Shown here: positions 21,379 through 36,800 of the stretch, one piece after another | Numbering within the stretch: position 1 is the first letter of the stretch | Layout of the letters: each line of letters opens with the position of its first letter | NCBI GenBank assembly: GCA_023052935.1 | Contig: CM041295.1 | Location: 107,386,711-107,450,710, forward strand | Direction of reading: 5' to 3' | Source: Piezodorus guildinii | Taxonomy: Eukaryota > Arthropoda > Insecta > Hemiptera > Pentatomidae | DNA length: 64,000 nucleotides | The notes under the pieces: generated by a model | What the model was told of the DNA's origin: nothing | Seen by the model: only the letters and a program-made list of their open reading frames with translations | The model's database searches: none | Program-made: the position numbers and the translations under genes

Positions 21379-24300
21379 CTGAAAAATACAATTTTATTTA
21401 ATAAAGGAGTCAATGAATTTTAATTGAGTTAATATATTTCATCTCTCCTTCCATATATCAATTTTTAATTTATACTATGTCATGGGGCTAATTATTGACA
21501 ACATACACACCTCTCTTTAATCTTTAATTCTCAGCAATTAAAAAAAAAGAAAAGAAAAATAAAATAAAATAATAAAATAGTATGGTTCAGGGAATTTTAA
21601 GGCTATATTGTACACTAATTTAAATAAACTGAACTATTTTTGGAGGAAGTAGTTGATATAATAATATAATAGTAACATTTTTTAATGAATTATTTGAGTA
21701 TAAATATGATTATTTCTTATTTATTTTTTATAAATCCATACCAAATGTAGGAAATCATACCATATCCAATTTACATAACAAATTTTTTTAAATTTATGTA
21801 ACTTACTCATTAGTCAATAAACATTATCTTCTATTTGCCAAAGAATTTATGTTGCATCATTGTTCTAAGTGATTTTATATGAATAAATTGTTTAAAGAAC
21901 TTAATAAATAAATTTATTAAATAATCAAAGGGAATTACCCAAAAGTGCAAAACAAAGAAGGACAATTAAGTATAAAAATGAAATAAGTAATAATCAATTA
22001 TTGAATAATTCATTATATATATATATATATATGATAATATTTGGCTAACCTCATTTGAAATTCTGTTGTATGTATTAACATAAGCAGCACCTCCCAATAG
22101 TCCTTCCCATAAAACCAGCAACAAAGTAATGACAAAATAGGGCAAATATGAATAAACAGCCTGAGTTGCAAATAAAATTAAATTAATTCCCTGGAAATTA
22201 AAAAAAAAAAAAATTATGACTATCATAAAAATAAAAATTAATACAAAATAAGTAAAAAAAAAAAAAAAAAAAATACAAGACATTAGCAACTCTAATAATA
22301 TTTACCACACAAAAATATTTCTTTGTGACCTCTATTAATACTACAATATTTTTAACTAAATGATGTCACATGCCTTATGAAATTGTAATAGGGAATTTTC
22401 TGAAATTAATATTAACTTAAACTTAATGTATTAGGTTGTCCGGAAAGTTCATGGAGAAATTTGGACAAAAATTAAAATTGATGAACAGCTTAAAATGTAT
22501 TTATTTTATCTACAAAATAGTTACAACCATTAGCGATTACCCTTTCCCAATGGCATGTAACGTCTATTATATCTATTTTCCAAAAATCACTGTCCTTACT
22601 CCTGAAGAATAATAAAAGGTCATCTTATGAAGAGTAGGATTTCCCCTGTAGAAAATTTTTGAGGGAACCGAAAAGATGAAAATCCTAAGAAGCAATGTCA
22701 GGAGAGTACGGCGGGTGAGTTAAAACCTCCCATCTGAAGCTTAATAACGTTTGCTGAGTCCTTAAAGACACATGGGGCCTAGCATTGTCTTGGTGGAATA
22801 GCACTCACTCCTTTCTGATTTGCCAACTCTGGCCGTCTCTCTTCAATTGCTGCCTTCAATCGATCTAACTGGGTGCAGTAAAAGTTCGTATTTATAGTTT
22901 GGTTTTGTGGAAGGAGCTCAAAATGTATGGGTTCTTTCCAATCCCACCAAATAGTAAGCATCACCTTTCTTGGATGCAAGCTGGCCTTTGGTGTCGCGGG
23001 GGGTGTCGTTCCAGGCAACCCCCAAGGTTTTTTTCGGCTGGTGTTGATGTAGAGAATCCATTTTTCGTCACCTTAACAATTCGTTTCAAAAATGGATTTC
23101 CCACATTTTGTTTCAGCAGCAAATCACAACATGAAATCCTTTCAATAATGTTCCTTTCACTGAGCTCATGGGGAACCCAAATGTCATAACGACAGACGTA
23201 CCTGGCCTTCATTAGATGATAAAAACGGTTGATTTGCAGGCTCTTAACTCCACAGCTATCTAACAGACAGTAATTCGTGAATTGTTTGCGATGACCGTCA
23301 GAATATCTTGGATGTCAAGTTGGTCTTCCAAATTGAAATTTCCTGATCTAAATCGCGAAAACCACTTCTGAATCGTGCTATCAGCAATTGAATCGATACA
23401 CGGCACACATCTTTCACATACACAGCTCGAATCTTTCTTGCAGTTTGGGCTGCGTTTTTCCCTTTTTTTAAAAATAACAGAATTTAATTCATTGTGTAAA
23501 CATAGTTAATTCCATGAGGATTTAAGACATATAAATAAACATTAGCTTTGTGATTCATTTTTAGTGGAAAAAATAAAAGGTAAATTTTATTTTAAAAATT
23601 TCTACAAACTTTTCGGACAACCCAATAATAGCATTAGTTCATAATCATATTAAGCACTGTAACAATATAAAATAATTATTTTTATATTAATAAAAACAAA
23701 TAAGTTATCCAAGATAAAATTACTTAAGCTATTATTAAGAAAGAAAACATCACCCAAAAAGTATTACAGACACTGCTAGTTAATAATATAACCATTGAAT
23801 CACACGACCTATGGGCTTAAAAATAAGATCTTTAGGGATCTAATATATTTAGGTTTTATTTTCCTATCCTATGCTAAGTAGGTTTTAATTATTTATTTCT
23901 AACAACCCATAATTATCTACATCATAGTTAGGTATATAAATATGTGAGGAGTTGGTGGTCCCATAGCCCAGTTGTCCGCTGGCATTGTCTAGTTGTCAAC
24001 TGCAATCAGCCTCTGGCCCTCCAGGATGGGGACATTCACACAATCACACAGTACACTATACCTACAGCACTTTCCATACACCCCCACGCTATAGATGAAC
24101 TACCTCCCTAGGAAGCCGCCCCTGACCGGACGGAAGTGCAGGTCTGCAGGCACTAAGGTGGCAGCCCTACCAGCAGACTAGGTATGTAGAGAGGGTTGAT
24201 AGCCCCACTGCCCGAAACCAAATTATTAGGGAACCCCACACAATGGTCTCGGATCCAAAAAGTCACAAATGGAAACAACAAAGAATAAACATTGGATTTT

Positions 24301-24796
24301 GGAATGTTTGCTTTACAGACCTGGAGCACTCATTGCTCTTAGACCAGATTGACCGTTTTAAACTGGATATTACTGCTATTCAAGAAGTCTGATGGACTGG
24401 TCAAGGTGTACTAGAGAAGAGAAACTTCACAGTATATTACAGTTGGAGTGAACGGCTGTGTTGAGTATATAACTATGGAGTTGAATTCTTTGTCAGAAAG
24501 CAATACAGGAACTTGGTGATTGGCTTTAAAGCAATTAGTCCTGATTCTGACTGTTAATAATCAAGGGCAAATTTAGGAATATCACTATGCTAAGTGTTCA
24601 CACTCCCACAGAAGACACAAATGAAGAAGAGAAGGATGCCTTCTATGAACAGTTGGAGGAAGTTTTGGACAAAAGTCCAGGATATGATATGAAGATCATC
24701 ACTGGAGACCTTAACACAAAACTAGGAAATGAAGAAATTTATTCCCCAACAATTTTTTAACATCCAGCCTTTAATTGAAAGTAAAATCATAAATTT

Positions 24797-24831
<35 letters not shown>

Positions 24832-27800
24832 TGAATTAAGAATTCATTGGGAATCATGGAGTGGCAACTGAGGAGGCTACATCCCTTGTCCAAGGATATT
24901 ATTATTATAAGCGCTGATATGCCAATGGATAATATTATTAAAAATGCATCCAGAAATAAAAAAAAAAATGAAAATATACATAAATGGTTTTTTTTTTAAT
25001 AGTGGCACGAATTAATATTAATATTTTAATGCAGGCCCTGGGCCTCGTGGTGTAATCTTCTGGGAGATCCCACTCGCGTTTCTTGATACAATTTGTAAGG
25101 TAGGGTTCATCACTCACTACGCCTAATTTTGTGAGTGGCCACCATTCGGCTGACGGGTCTCACGTACCTGGGGGAGAGGTTGTGAGTGAATCCCCATTTA
25201 ATTACATCCTTATAAAAGCCCCGCCGGGACTGAGATTTGAACTCACAACTTCAGCATGAGAGACTAACGCGCTAGCCACTCAGCCATGGGCTCCCCAACA
25301 TAAATGGTTGCAATGTAATATTTCTTCTCAATGTTGGTCAAAGATGAATTTATCACAAAACTATTATTTACTATCATTCTAACCTGAAGGAAGGCTAAAA
25401 TCCAGGTTTTATTAATCTTGACCATGTTGATGGATGACCGGGATACAAATACACCAATCTGATAAGCAACTTGATACCACTTGTACTGTTCTTTGTAACT
25501 CAACCAATCGATGTCAAACTGAACTAGTTCAGCCTAAAAAAGAAAAAAAATTATATAAGGTAACCAAGCTAAGAACTACAGAAATTATATAGCTGTAATA
25601 TGTTGTATATATGTATCATTGTTGGAAAGAATATTGAGAGGGAAAGTAAAGAAATAATCATAAAAGGAACAATTCAATTCATTCATATTAAGTAAAAGTA
25701 TACATTTATTTTTATTAAGAAAACCTTAAAAATTGTAAAGATTAAATGCATCTATAAATGCATGCAATTAGATATATTAAAAAAAAAAATAGATACATAC
25801 CAAACCTTGGTTGATGAGGTATTCAAAGAAATATACCAAGCACAGAGGAATCATATATTTTAATAATGAAGGTGATGTTTTCAATTTTTGAAAAAATGTT
25901 TCTGTGCTTGCAGTCAAAGGTGCAACATCATTATAATTGTTAATGTCATCACTCTGAGAAAGATTAGGTTTTGAACTAGTCTCTTCAACAACATCACTTT
26001 GTAATTTTGTATTTGGTTTTTCAAGAACTGCCCAAAAACTGTAATTTAAAACAATTTTAATTATTAAATATTTTCCCTTCATGGTGAGCAATGATCATTA
26101 TTACATATCAATAAAATAACACAATGAAGGCTAAAAATAAGATAATATATCGTTTTCAACAATTGTTTATCATTAAGTTTGTTTAGTATCTACATACATA
26201 ACAAGATGTCTGTAAGTTGTTAACATTAATTCCGAAAAACTTATTTAATTAAAAAAATATAAATCTTAGTTTTTCCTTTATGGTGTAAGGAGGTAGCAGC
26301 TTCATCGCCCTTTCCTACTACCGCAGACAGCTAATGGCCCTCCAGGTAGGGGGAACAGTACACTGAAATTCACTCACATACACTAATTACAGCACACCAC
26401 ACTCACCCTCACACCACAGACTAAGGTCAATAACAGTACACACCAAAGGATCATCTTTCCTAGGTAGCCGCGCTGGATCGGGGAGTGAGTCAGGGAGCTC
26501 TGAGGAGGCAGCCCCTCCATCTGACTCGGGAGCTGCTGTGTTGCGCACCTGACAGCCAAGATAAGAACATAGGTTTGGCCTCTTAGGCAAAGAGGGGAGA
26601 GGTAAAACCTTGACAAACTGAAGGACCATAATACCAGGACACGCTATATGGAACAGCTGGATGAAGAACTTTGTACGCGCAGAGATGATAGAGATGATAA
26701 CCTCAGGTAGAAGGTCTGTGCTCAAGCAATGAAGAACACTGAAGAGATCTTGGATTGGCAGGACAGAGAAAGTCGGTCCCATTGGTTTGACAAGGAATGT
26801 GAGGCTGCTACAAACCCGAAAAATCAAATGTACAAAGCCATGGTTAATAAAGCCACTAGGAGAGCTACAGAAGAATACTGATTGAGGAGACAAGAAGAAA
26901 ACATTTGCATTGCAGAAAGAAGAGACAGTGAGAACAAGAGGAGCTGGAGAAAACGGAAAAGTTTTTCGGTGATAAGAAGCAATTTCGAGAATTCTACAGA
27001 AAAATAAACAGGAGCCAAAAACAATAATCCAGTGTCTCTTACATATGTAAAGACTATGAGGAAAACCTTTTCCGACAAGCTGAGAGCCATGAGGCAGTGG
27101 AGGGCGTCACTTCGATGATCTCCTAAATGGGACCTCTTGACCTCCTTGAGGGTATAATTTGGAGAGAAGGCGAGGAGCACAGAGACAATGAAGCGGATGA
27201 AGAGCCACCATTTGAAGATGAGATCCTCAATGCCATCAGCCAATTAAAAATACAAAAAGGCTCCAGGTGCTGATAGACTCCCTGCTGAACTCATAAAGTA
27301 TAGTGAGGACGAGCTGTTAAAGGATATGCAGGATCTCCTTATCATAGTGTGGACAGATGAAGTTCTGCTAGATCCATGGACTAAGTCACTCATCTGTCCT
27401 ATATTTAAAAAGGGTGATTGCTTGGAGTGCTCCAACTACAGAGGTATCTCCCTCCTTTCTGCTGGATACAAAGTTCTCTCAAACATCCTCTTTAGGCATT
27501 TGTTAGCCCATGCAAAGAGGGTACTATGTCGATACCAGAGCAGATTCAGGAAAACAAAAATCTATGACCGACTAAATATTCTGCCTCAGGATGATCATGG
27601 AGAGAGGAAGAGAATTTAAGATCAAAACCCACCACCTCATCATCGATTTTAGAGCTGTCTGTAGTAGGGTAAATAGGGAAGAGTTAAACAAGGCTCTAAA
27701 GCATTTTAAGATTCCTAACAAGCTCATATGCCTTGTGAGGCTTACGATGAATAACATTTGCTGTAAAGGTAGAGGTAGAGAACGGTCGGAAGAGATGCTT

Positions 27801-30800
27801 TAGCCTGTCTTCTTTTCGATCTTGCCCACAAAAAAGCAGTGAGAGATGCTGGCATACAGACCAAAGGAAACATTTTAATAGATCTGTGCAGCTCCTTGCA
27901 TATGCGGACATAATAGACATAGTGGGACACTCCTTCCAGGCTATGTCCGATGCTTTCCTTGCTCTGGTGGGTTCTGCGAGGAGACTTGGCTTGGATGTTA
28001 ATACTGTTAAAGCAAAATATATGGTTACAGGAGAGGAGCCAAGGCCCAGAGAGGAGGTGAGCTTTGGCGAGTATCAATTCGAGAAGACAAATGCTTTTGT
28101 GTATCTTGGCTCATTGGTAACTCAGTACAACGCACCTGAAAAAAGGTGACCGGTATTGAATAGTAGCAGCAAATCTATAATATTTCTCTATGGCTAAACA
28201 GTTCCAGAGTAAGGCTCTCTCCAGAAGAACAAAAATAAGTCTCTATAAGATGATAGTGTGTCCCATCTTGTTGTATGGTTGTGAGACTTGGACTAATTCC
28301 CGGACTTGTGAACAGGAATTCCTAGTTTTTGAAAGAAGAATTCTCAGATGTATTTATGGAAGTGTTCTCGTTGGAGGGGATTGGAAAAGAAGGAAAAACC
28401 AGGAACTGTACACCCTGTTTAAGGAGCCCGATATAGTTCGAGTCATGAAGATAGCAAGATTGAGATGGGCAGGACACAACATCATGATGGGCAGTGAGGA
28501 TCAACCAAGACAACTGCTAATGGAACCACTCCATGGTACCAGGAGAAGAGGAAGACCTAAGCTATAGTTTGCTGCTGATGCAACAAATATACTGAGGCTT
28601 TAGAGTTGGATGGCGGCTGCAAGGGATAGAGACAATTGGCAGAAGCTGCTGGAGGAGGCCAAGATTTGATTCCAGATTGTAGAGCCACATTAGATAGATA
28701 AATAGTTTTTCTTTACCTTCAAGTTATTTAAAAAATAATATATAATAAAATTAATTAATCTGAAGAAACATATATTGATAATAAATAGATGGTTCCTTTA
28801 TCTTCCTTATAAGTTTATTATTACTTTTCTTTTTTAATTTTTCAGGAAGTTTTTCTTAATATTTCACACTTGAACAAGCACTCCCCAACTTTCTTTTATT
28901 ATATATTTATTTTCTTTCATAGTTTTTTACATCGTTTTTCAATGTTTCAGGGTTCTTTCCCCATTATCAACACTTTTCACAGCCAATAAACTGTTACTTG
29001 TAACAGTCAGCCAATACACTTCGACGTAGATGAATAGCAGTAAGCTATAAATGTGAAATATGAGTGATATATTTAAAAGTGTTTTCAAAAAAGTCTTGAT
29101 AATGGGGAAAGAACCCCGAAACATTGAAAAACGATGAAAAAAATTATGAAAGAAAATAAATATATAAAAGAAAGTTGGGGAGTCCTTGTTTAAGTGTGTT
29201 TATTATTACATAAACAACAATCAAGAGTCAACGTTTCGGGGGCCTTTCCCATCTTCAGGACTCACTACAATACAATAACAAATAGTCATTTATTGTTATA
29301 AAAATAAATTTTCTAAAAGCAAATTAAAAATCAATTTAAAAAAATATAACAATGTTACATAAAAGTCTATTTAACTGACAGCCATGTATAAGTTAAAATT
29401 GTATCCATTTTAATTAAAATTTAGTCTACAATAACTTATGTAAATTATTAAAAATGTATAAAAAATTAAACAACCAAGAAACCACCCCCATCTTAACTAC
29501 TATGTTCTTTGGCCCCTAATGGATTAGGGCTATCCTATTTATTGCAGAAATGTACACACTGATATATTATTAAATCATGGTCAATTAAGCAATTGAAATG
29601 GACACAATTTTAACTTATACATGGCTGTCAGTTAAGTTAATAGACTTTTATGTAACATTGCTATATTTTTTAAAATTGATTTTTAATTAGTGTATAGAAA
29701 ATTTATTTTTGTAATAATGATAATTTGTTATTGTACTGTAGTGAGTGAGTCCTGAAGATGGGGAAGGCCGCCGAAATGTTGACTCTTATTGTTGTGTATG
29801 TCATAATAAACTTATAAGGAAGATAAAGGAACCACCTATTTATTATTAATAAAAATAATACTTACTTTATACTTATATTCAAGTTATTAATATTTTTTAA
29901 TATTATTATGCCATATTTATAATGGCTAATATGGCAAAAACTTCTCTTACGACTTGAGTGACAAATGATACAATTGTTCTTTTTCATGTCAAGATTTAAA
30001 TAGCAAATGAGCAGATGAGATAGATGACGTTTACAAACAGAATTGTATATGTGTGTGTATACTGTAGAATACCTTCTATGATCAGTTAGGAAGAGTGTTT
30101 GACGAACTTCCCAAATACGATGTAAAAATTATTCTCGGAGATTTTAATGGTAAAATCGGGAGAGAAGAAACATTCGGAAGAGGAGTGGGGAAGTTTACAA
30201 TACACAAGCATAGCAATGATAATGGACACAGAGCAGTAGACTTTGCCTCTAGCAAGAATCTAAAAATATCTAGTACCTCCTTTCAACATAAAACTATCCA
30301 CTTGGAAACATGGGTTTCGCCAGATGGAAAAACCAAAAACCAGATTGATCATGTAATGATCGATAGCAGGCACCAAAGTGATATAGAAGATGTGAGGAGC
30401 TATAGAGGTGCCGATTGCTCAACAGATCATTATCTGGTACGGATAATATATAAACAGAGACTGGCTGTTAAACCAAGAGGAAAAACAGAGAAAGCAAGGA
30501 AAATATATAAGATCGGCGACCTGAAAAGTCCTGAGAAGCAACAGCAATATGTTAGAAAAGTGGAAGAAAAGCTACAAAACAATGCACCTGAAATAGAAGA
30601 AGACGTGCAAAAGAAATGGAGTAGAATAAGTGAAGCTGTAAGGAATGCGGCGGATGAGACGATAGGCGAGGAAAAGAGAGAGAAAAAGAACTGTTGGTTC
30701 GATCATGAGTGTGAAATGGCGGTACAGGAGAAGTTAAAAGCTCATAAAAAGATGCTTCAAAGGTGGACAAGACAGGCCAGCGAAGAATATAAACGGAAAA

Positions 30801-33800
30801 GAGAAATTGTGAAGCAGCTCTGCAGGTATAAAAAGAGGAAGAAGGAAAAAGAAGATCTAGACGCAATGCTGCAGGATTTCGAAAACAAAAACAGCTGGTC
30901 ATTCTATGGCAGAGTAAAAAACATAAGAAAAGGATTCCAACCCCGGATATCTTTTTGCAAAGACAAGGAAGGTCTACTCTTGGGTGACAAGAATAGAGTG
31001 ATCGACAGATGGAAAGAATACTTTAAAGAGCTGCTAAATCCAGACGAAAACTGTGAAGAGACAATTTGTGATATCGGAACAGTAGAATAGGACGTAGAGC
31101 TGGAACCACCAGATCCGGAAGAAGTAGAAGAAGTAATTATGTCCTTAAAAGATAACAAAGCGCCAGGAATTGATGGGATCCCAGCAGAAGCAATCAAAGC
31201 TGGAGGGGAGGCACTCTATAGAGAAATATACGAATTGATTTTGATGATATGGACGAAGGAGGAAATGCCCAGTGAGTGGAAGGTGGCTGTTATGTTGCCT
31301 ATTCATAAAAAAGGAGACAAACTGGATTGCGGGAATTATAGAGGTATTGCATTACTTAGTGTAGTCTACAAGGTGATGTCAACTTTGATAATGAAGCGGG
31401 TTGTCAAGAGAGCGGAAGAGGTGTTGGGCGATTACCAGTGTGGATTCCGCCCTGAAAGATCTACAATAGACAACATCTTTTGCATGAGGATGATGTTAGA
31501 AAAATGCTGGGAATGGAATGTTGAACAACATCATCTGTTCATTGATTACAAGCAAGCATACGACAGCATAAATAGAAGCGTAATCTATGAAAAGCTAAAA
31601 CACCTAGGATATCCTTTAAAGCTTATCAGGCTTATCAAGATGACCCTGCAGAATAGTCAAGGAGTTGTCAAAATTCAAGGTGAAATGTCAACCTCTTTTG
31701 AAATTCAGAAAGGTGTTAAGCAGGGCGATCCTCTTTCTCCAGTCCTATTCAATTTGTTATTGGAAGTGGTCATGAGGTCAATAAGGACAAGGCCTGGAGG
31801 ATGTATTTATCACAGACTGACGCAACATCTAGCGTTTGCAGATGATCTTGTGATAACCGGAAGAACAACCAGTGCTTTACTTGGAGCTTTCGAGGAATGC
31901 GAAGTGGCTGCGAGGAGAACAGGACTGATCATAAATACGAAAAAAACTAAGTATATGAGGATCAGCAGGGAAGAAGGAGGAAACAGGTATATCGAGGGGG
32001 CTGGATATAGGTTCGAGAGAGTACCACAGTTTAAGTATCTAGGCACTGTTATCACAGAGAACAATAAGATTAGAGACGAAATTAAAGCAAGGATAACAGC
32101 TGGCAATAGATGCTATTGGTCTCTTCTGAAAATATTTCAGAACAGGAATATATCCAGAGAACTGAAGATAAGACTATATTGTACTGTCCTTCAGCCAGTG
32201 GTCATGTACGGAAGCGAGTCCTGGACATTAACACGCAATGATGAAAGACTACTAAACATGTGGGAAAGGAAAATTCTCAGAAAAATCTTTGGTCCTACAA
32301 AAGAAGGAGATCGTTGGCGAATGAAGACGAATGAGGAAATTAGAACTCTGTATCAAACACCTGATATAGTTGCCAAAATCAAGAGTGCCAGAATAAGATG
32401 GCTGGGGCATGTACAGAGAATGGAAAGTAGGAGGCTGCCCAAAATGATGATGGAGGGACACCCTGGTGGAAAGAGGAGCAGGGGCAGACCTAGACTTCGT
32501 TGGCTGCAGGACGTAGAGGAGGACCTTTGGTCGTTAGGAGTCAGCGGATGGAGAAGAGCTGCCGAAGACTGGTCAGAATGGAGGAGGATTGTTGAGGAGG
32601 CCAAGGTCCTACAAGGACCATAGCGCCGATAGATAGATAGATAGATAGATAGATACTGTAGAATATACAAGACACATAGATATCTGGTGGAGGAGAATTA
32701 TATTAATACTTTCAAATCAAGATACTATTGAAATTTTAATAAATGTGACTAAAATTTGAACCACTAAGATTATAAGGCATTTCTCAAAATATCAAAGAGA
32801 AATGTGTACATTTATGAAAATAAAGTTATACAAGAAGAAAAAAATAATTTATTAAATTTTAAACTTAATATATTTACCTTACTCCCATTACAGCAGGTAC
32901 AACTAAGAGTGAATATAAAGTAGCAGTCCTAGACATAAAATTATTTAATCCAGTATAAGTGAATGAACCGAAAAACCCTGCTCCTCCAGTTCCAGATGAC
33001 CAAGCAGAAATTACATTCCTGTAATATTTCAGTTTGTATTAATTATAACCATTAACAGAACAAGATTAATTTTAAGGTTCTTCATTATGTGATGTGTCCA
33101 CAAAATATTTTTTAAAAAAAATTATATAAACAGATTATATTTTTACGAAGTTCAGAAGAAAGGATCTTTTAAGTCTATCATAATTAGTTAGTTAAGAAAA
33201 ATGGATTTCGACTCTGTCTTATGTAATTAGACTTATATCATTTTTTTATTAGACTACAGATATATGAAGATAGTACCAACCAGTAAAGTTTTTTTTAGTG
33301 AATCTGCTAATTATTCATAATCATGAATCAAAAGAAATTGTAATGAATAATACTGACAAGAATATGCTCTTCAACATTTTGATTATATGAATGTTAATTA
33401 AATATTTGTGTCATAAATTAAAGAAAATATTTACTTATTTTTATAGAATGCAATATAAGATAGGAGAGTAACTTCTCCAAGTCCTGATGCTAGAGCTGTA
33501 CATACAACGCCAGTTATAGCTATCCATTCATTTGTTGCTTCTGCAACCAAAATAAATCCAGCAGAAGACAGAAGTAAAACCATAGCCATTCTGAAACTAA
33601 AAAAGGTAAAATTGTTTATGAATATAAAAAAATGAAACAACGTATACATTACAAAAAATTTCAACAAATTATAGTAGTGACATTATTTCATAACAGGACT
33701 AGATAATTTGTTTTAAAAAGAAATGGGATAAATGAGTAGTATTGAGAAAGGATTATAATACAATATCTTATATTGTTCTTTTATCAACTGATACTTACTG

Positions 33801-36800
33801 AATGGCAAGAGGAAAGAAGGGTGCTATTAGCTTTATCACAAGAGAAGGTATTATATCGGCTAGAAGAATTGCACCAGTAGATAATGTATTGCACTGGCGT
33901 ACATTATTCTGGAAACGAACAAAGAAGTAAATCATTGATTGATAAATAATATGTACTATAACTAGAAGTTCTAATATAATTTTTTTTTTTTTTTTTTTGT
34001 CATTAATAATGCATATGCTAAAAAAATTACAAAAGTAAAAAAAAAATTAATGGAAAATGAACCAAAGGATTAAAATGGTTAGGAAGGTACTAATGACATG
34101 TAAATTAAAAGTATAAATAACTTGAGTCTATGCATCAATAATATCACAGATGCTATTTGCATATAAATAGGTGAAAATAAATGTATTATACTTACTGTAG
34201 GCTTATCATCATCTCCATGACTAAGTATATCATGGGCTGCAGTTAACATCACAACATAACCATAATTATTGCACAGTCCCAGGATCCAAAATGCAAGCAA
34301 AGAACGAAATCTAATGTCTGCTTTCTGAGGTTCTTGTTTTCCCTCAGAAGAATGTTTAACCATTTTCTTGGATTCTTCTACTTCTTCGCAATACTTGGTT
34401 AACCTATAAAAATTATATTCCTGAATTATAAAACAAGATTCACTGATTTATTTTAAATTAATATTATATTTATGAAACTCATTAATTTTATATATTTACA
34501 ATTTCAAAATTATTAAATAAAGAAAACTAAAAACTCTCGGCGGAACCTACCTGCTAGGGAGCACGTCCCCTGGTTGGTGGATGGGGGATCCCTCTTAGGA
34601 GGGGTGGTCTGAATATACAGAATAAAGACCCTTGGACCAATAGCTACCTAGTGCTGGGGGATATAGCCCAGCCACCCTTCTTCTTGAGGGGATCTAAATA
34701 TTCAAGAAGGCAGTAGTCCCGAGGTAACGGGGCCTCCTGAGCTGGGCCAATCACCCGTTTGGAGGTATAACTAATTCAAAGAAACTTAGTGAATAGCCTC
34801 GGGATTGGACAATCTAGAAGAAAATGACCCGGCAATATACGAAGGACATACGATTAGGAACCTGGAATGTGAGATCACTTACCAGTAAAGAAGTCGAGAT
34901 TATAGAGGAAGGGCTCTGGCGTGTACAGGATGGACCGAGGACACACTTTAGTTTACTCAGGGATTCACTGGGAAACAGAGCTGTAGAAGGTGTGGGCATC
35001 ATAATGAAAGATGAGATTTTCAAGAAGGTTGTTGAATGGGAGCCAATTAGCCCTCACATAATTGTGGCAAATATAAACTTGCGTATTGGAGACTGTGCTC
35101 TTATCCAAGTGTATGCTTCTACATATTCTTCTCTAAGATTCTTGAAAACGAGCAGTTCTACAGTGATTTGGAGCGAGCTACTGTTAAAGCAAGGGATAAA
35201 ACAGAAGCATATTAATAATGGGAGATCTAAATGCGAGAAAGGGCAATGAACACATTAGGGCTCATGAAGTATGAAAGTGGCCAACACTTAATAGATATCT
35301 GAACTGAGAATGATCTGCTGTTGGGAAACTCCTTCTTTCCCCATAAGAGGGTGCACAAAATTACCTTCTCTGCTGCCGAGAGAAACGCCAATAGTGTCAC
35401 AGACTACTTTATCTATAGCCGTGAAATCAAGAGGTATTTCACGGATGTGAAGGTAATTAGAGGAGCTGAGATAGGAAGTGACCATAAGCTCTTAGTGGCT
35501 GATACCCGGGTACTGAGGGAACGCAATGTGAAACCAAAATCTTATTAAAGGATTGAAGTGAAGAAGCTGCAGGACAGAAGGGTGAAGAATACAGGGAAGA
35601 ATTGTGGAGACAGCTTCATAGAATTAAACGCGGATCCTACCCTAGAAAACTTGTGGAGTTACATAATGAATAGTATACTGCAGTCAGCATCTTTAGTATA
35701 CGGATTAAAATGAATATCCACAAAGGGCAAGTGAACTTCTTGGTGGACTGAAGAGCTTAGGGCACAGATCAAAGAAAAGAAAATTGTATGGAAGAACTAC
35801 AGAAAAAACAAAACTCCAGAGAAATGGCAGGTATATGTAGAGGAGTGTAACAGAACAAAGGAAGAAGTGAGAAGGCTAAACAGAAGTCATGGGAGGGATT
35901 AGGGAAAAAACTAAACCAAGACCATGGAGATAACATAAAACAGTTCAGGAAGAAGATTAAAGCTTTCAGAGGCCGAAAAGTAAAGCAATAAGAAATATAA
36001 AGAATGAGCAAGGGAGGATGGTCATGGAGGATAAGGCTATTCTAGACATCTGGTGCGAACATTACGAGAAGCAAATTTGCTTAGATGATACCCATCCAGT
36101 GAACCAAGAAGGGCCATGTTGTGAGGCTGTTGTTGATGAGGTGATAGAGGAGGAGGAAATTGAAATGGCTATTTCAAGAATGAAGACAGGGAAAGCACTG
36201 AGTCGAGACAACTTAGTGACAGAATACATCAAGGCAGGAGACCCAGAGTTAGTGGGAGCCCTACAAGTCCTTTTCCAAAAAGCTTGGGATGAGAAGAAGA
36301 TCCCAACAGACTAGGAATACAACGTTATCATTCCAATACACAAGAAAGGGTCCCAGGCAGAATGCTCGAATTATCGCCCTATATGCCTCTCACCAATAAT
36401 CTACAAACTTTATACGTCTATTCGGGAGGGAAGGGTAAGACCCCTAGTAGAGCACCTAATCGGAGAAGAACAAGCCGGGTTCAGACCATGACGGCAAATC
36501 CAGGACCACATTTTCTCTTTACGGATTGTTCTCCAGAAATCTTGGGACAGAGACAAAAATATTTATCTTGCCTTCCTTGATCTCAAAGCAGCGTTTGACT
36601 CCATTCCAAGACAAGAAATATGGGAGGCTCTCAGAGTTAAGAATGTCCCAAGAAACTAGGGGGAAGCCATTAAATCCATATATCAAAAAACCAAAAGGAG
36701 TAGTAAGACTGAACGGACAGGAGTCTGATGTCTTCAGCATAGCAAGAGGAGTTAAACAAGGGGACAGTTTAAGCCCTTTGCTATTCTTGGTCTACATAGA

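Larger units (their letters stand above)
28780..29850. mobile_element. Outer foldback element with hammerhead-like cores
   Basis: The left arm (28780-28824 continued at 29210-29425) is the reverse complement of the right arm (about 29595-29850), with a loop of about 170 bases. Both arms carry the motif CCTGAAGATGG, then GGCC-rich stem, then CCGAAACGTTGAC (minus 29227-29262) or CCGAAATGTTGAC (plus 29748-29784). The left arm is split by a younger foldback at 28825-29198. No protein is encoded. It resembles an inverted pair of Penelope-type terminal units. Confidence 0.75.

Noticed and set aside
22961..23212. Stand-alone gene with an unusual C-terminus
   Set aside because: Frameshifted mariner transposase; the terminal part is out of frame.
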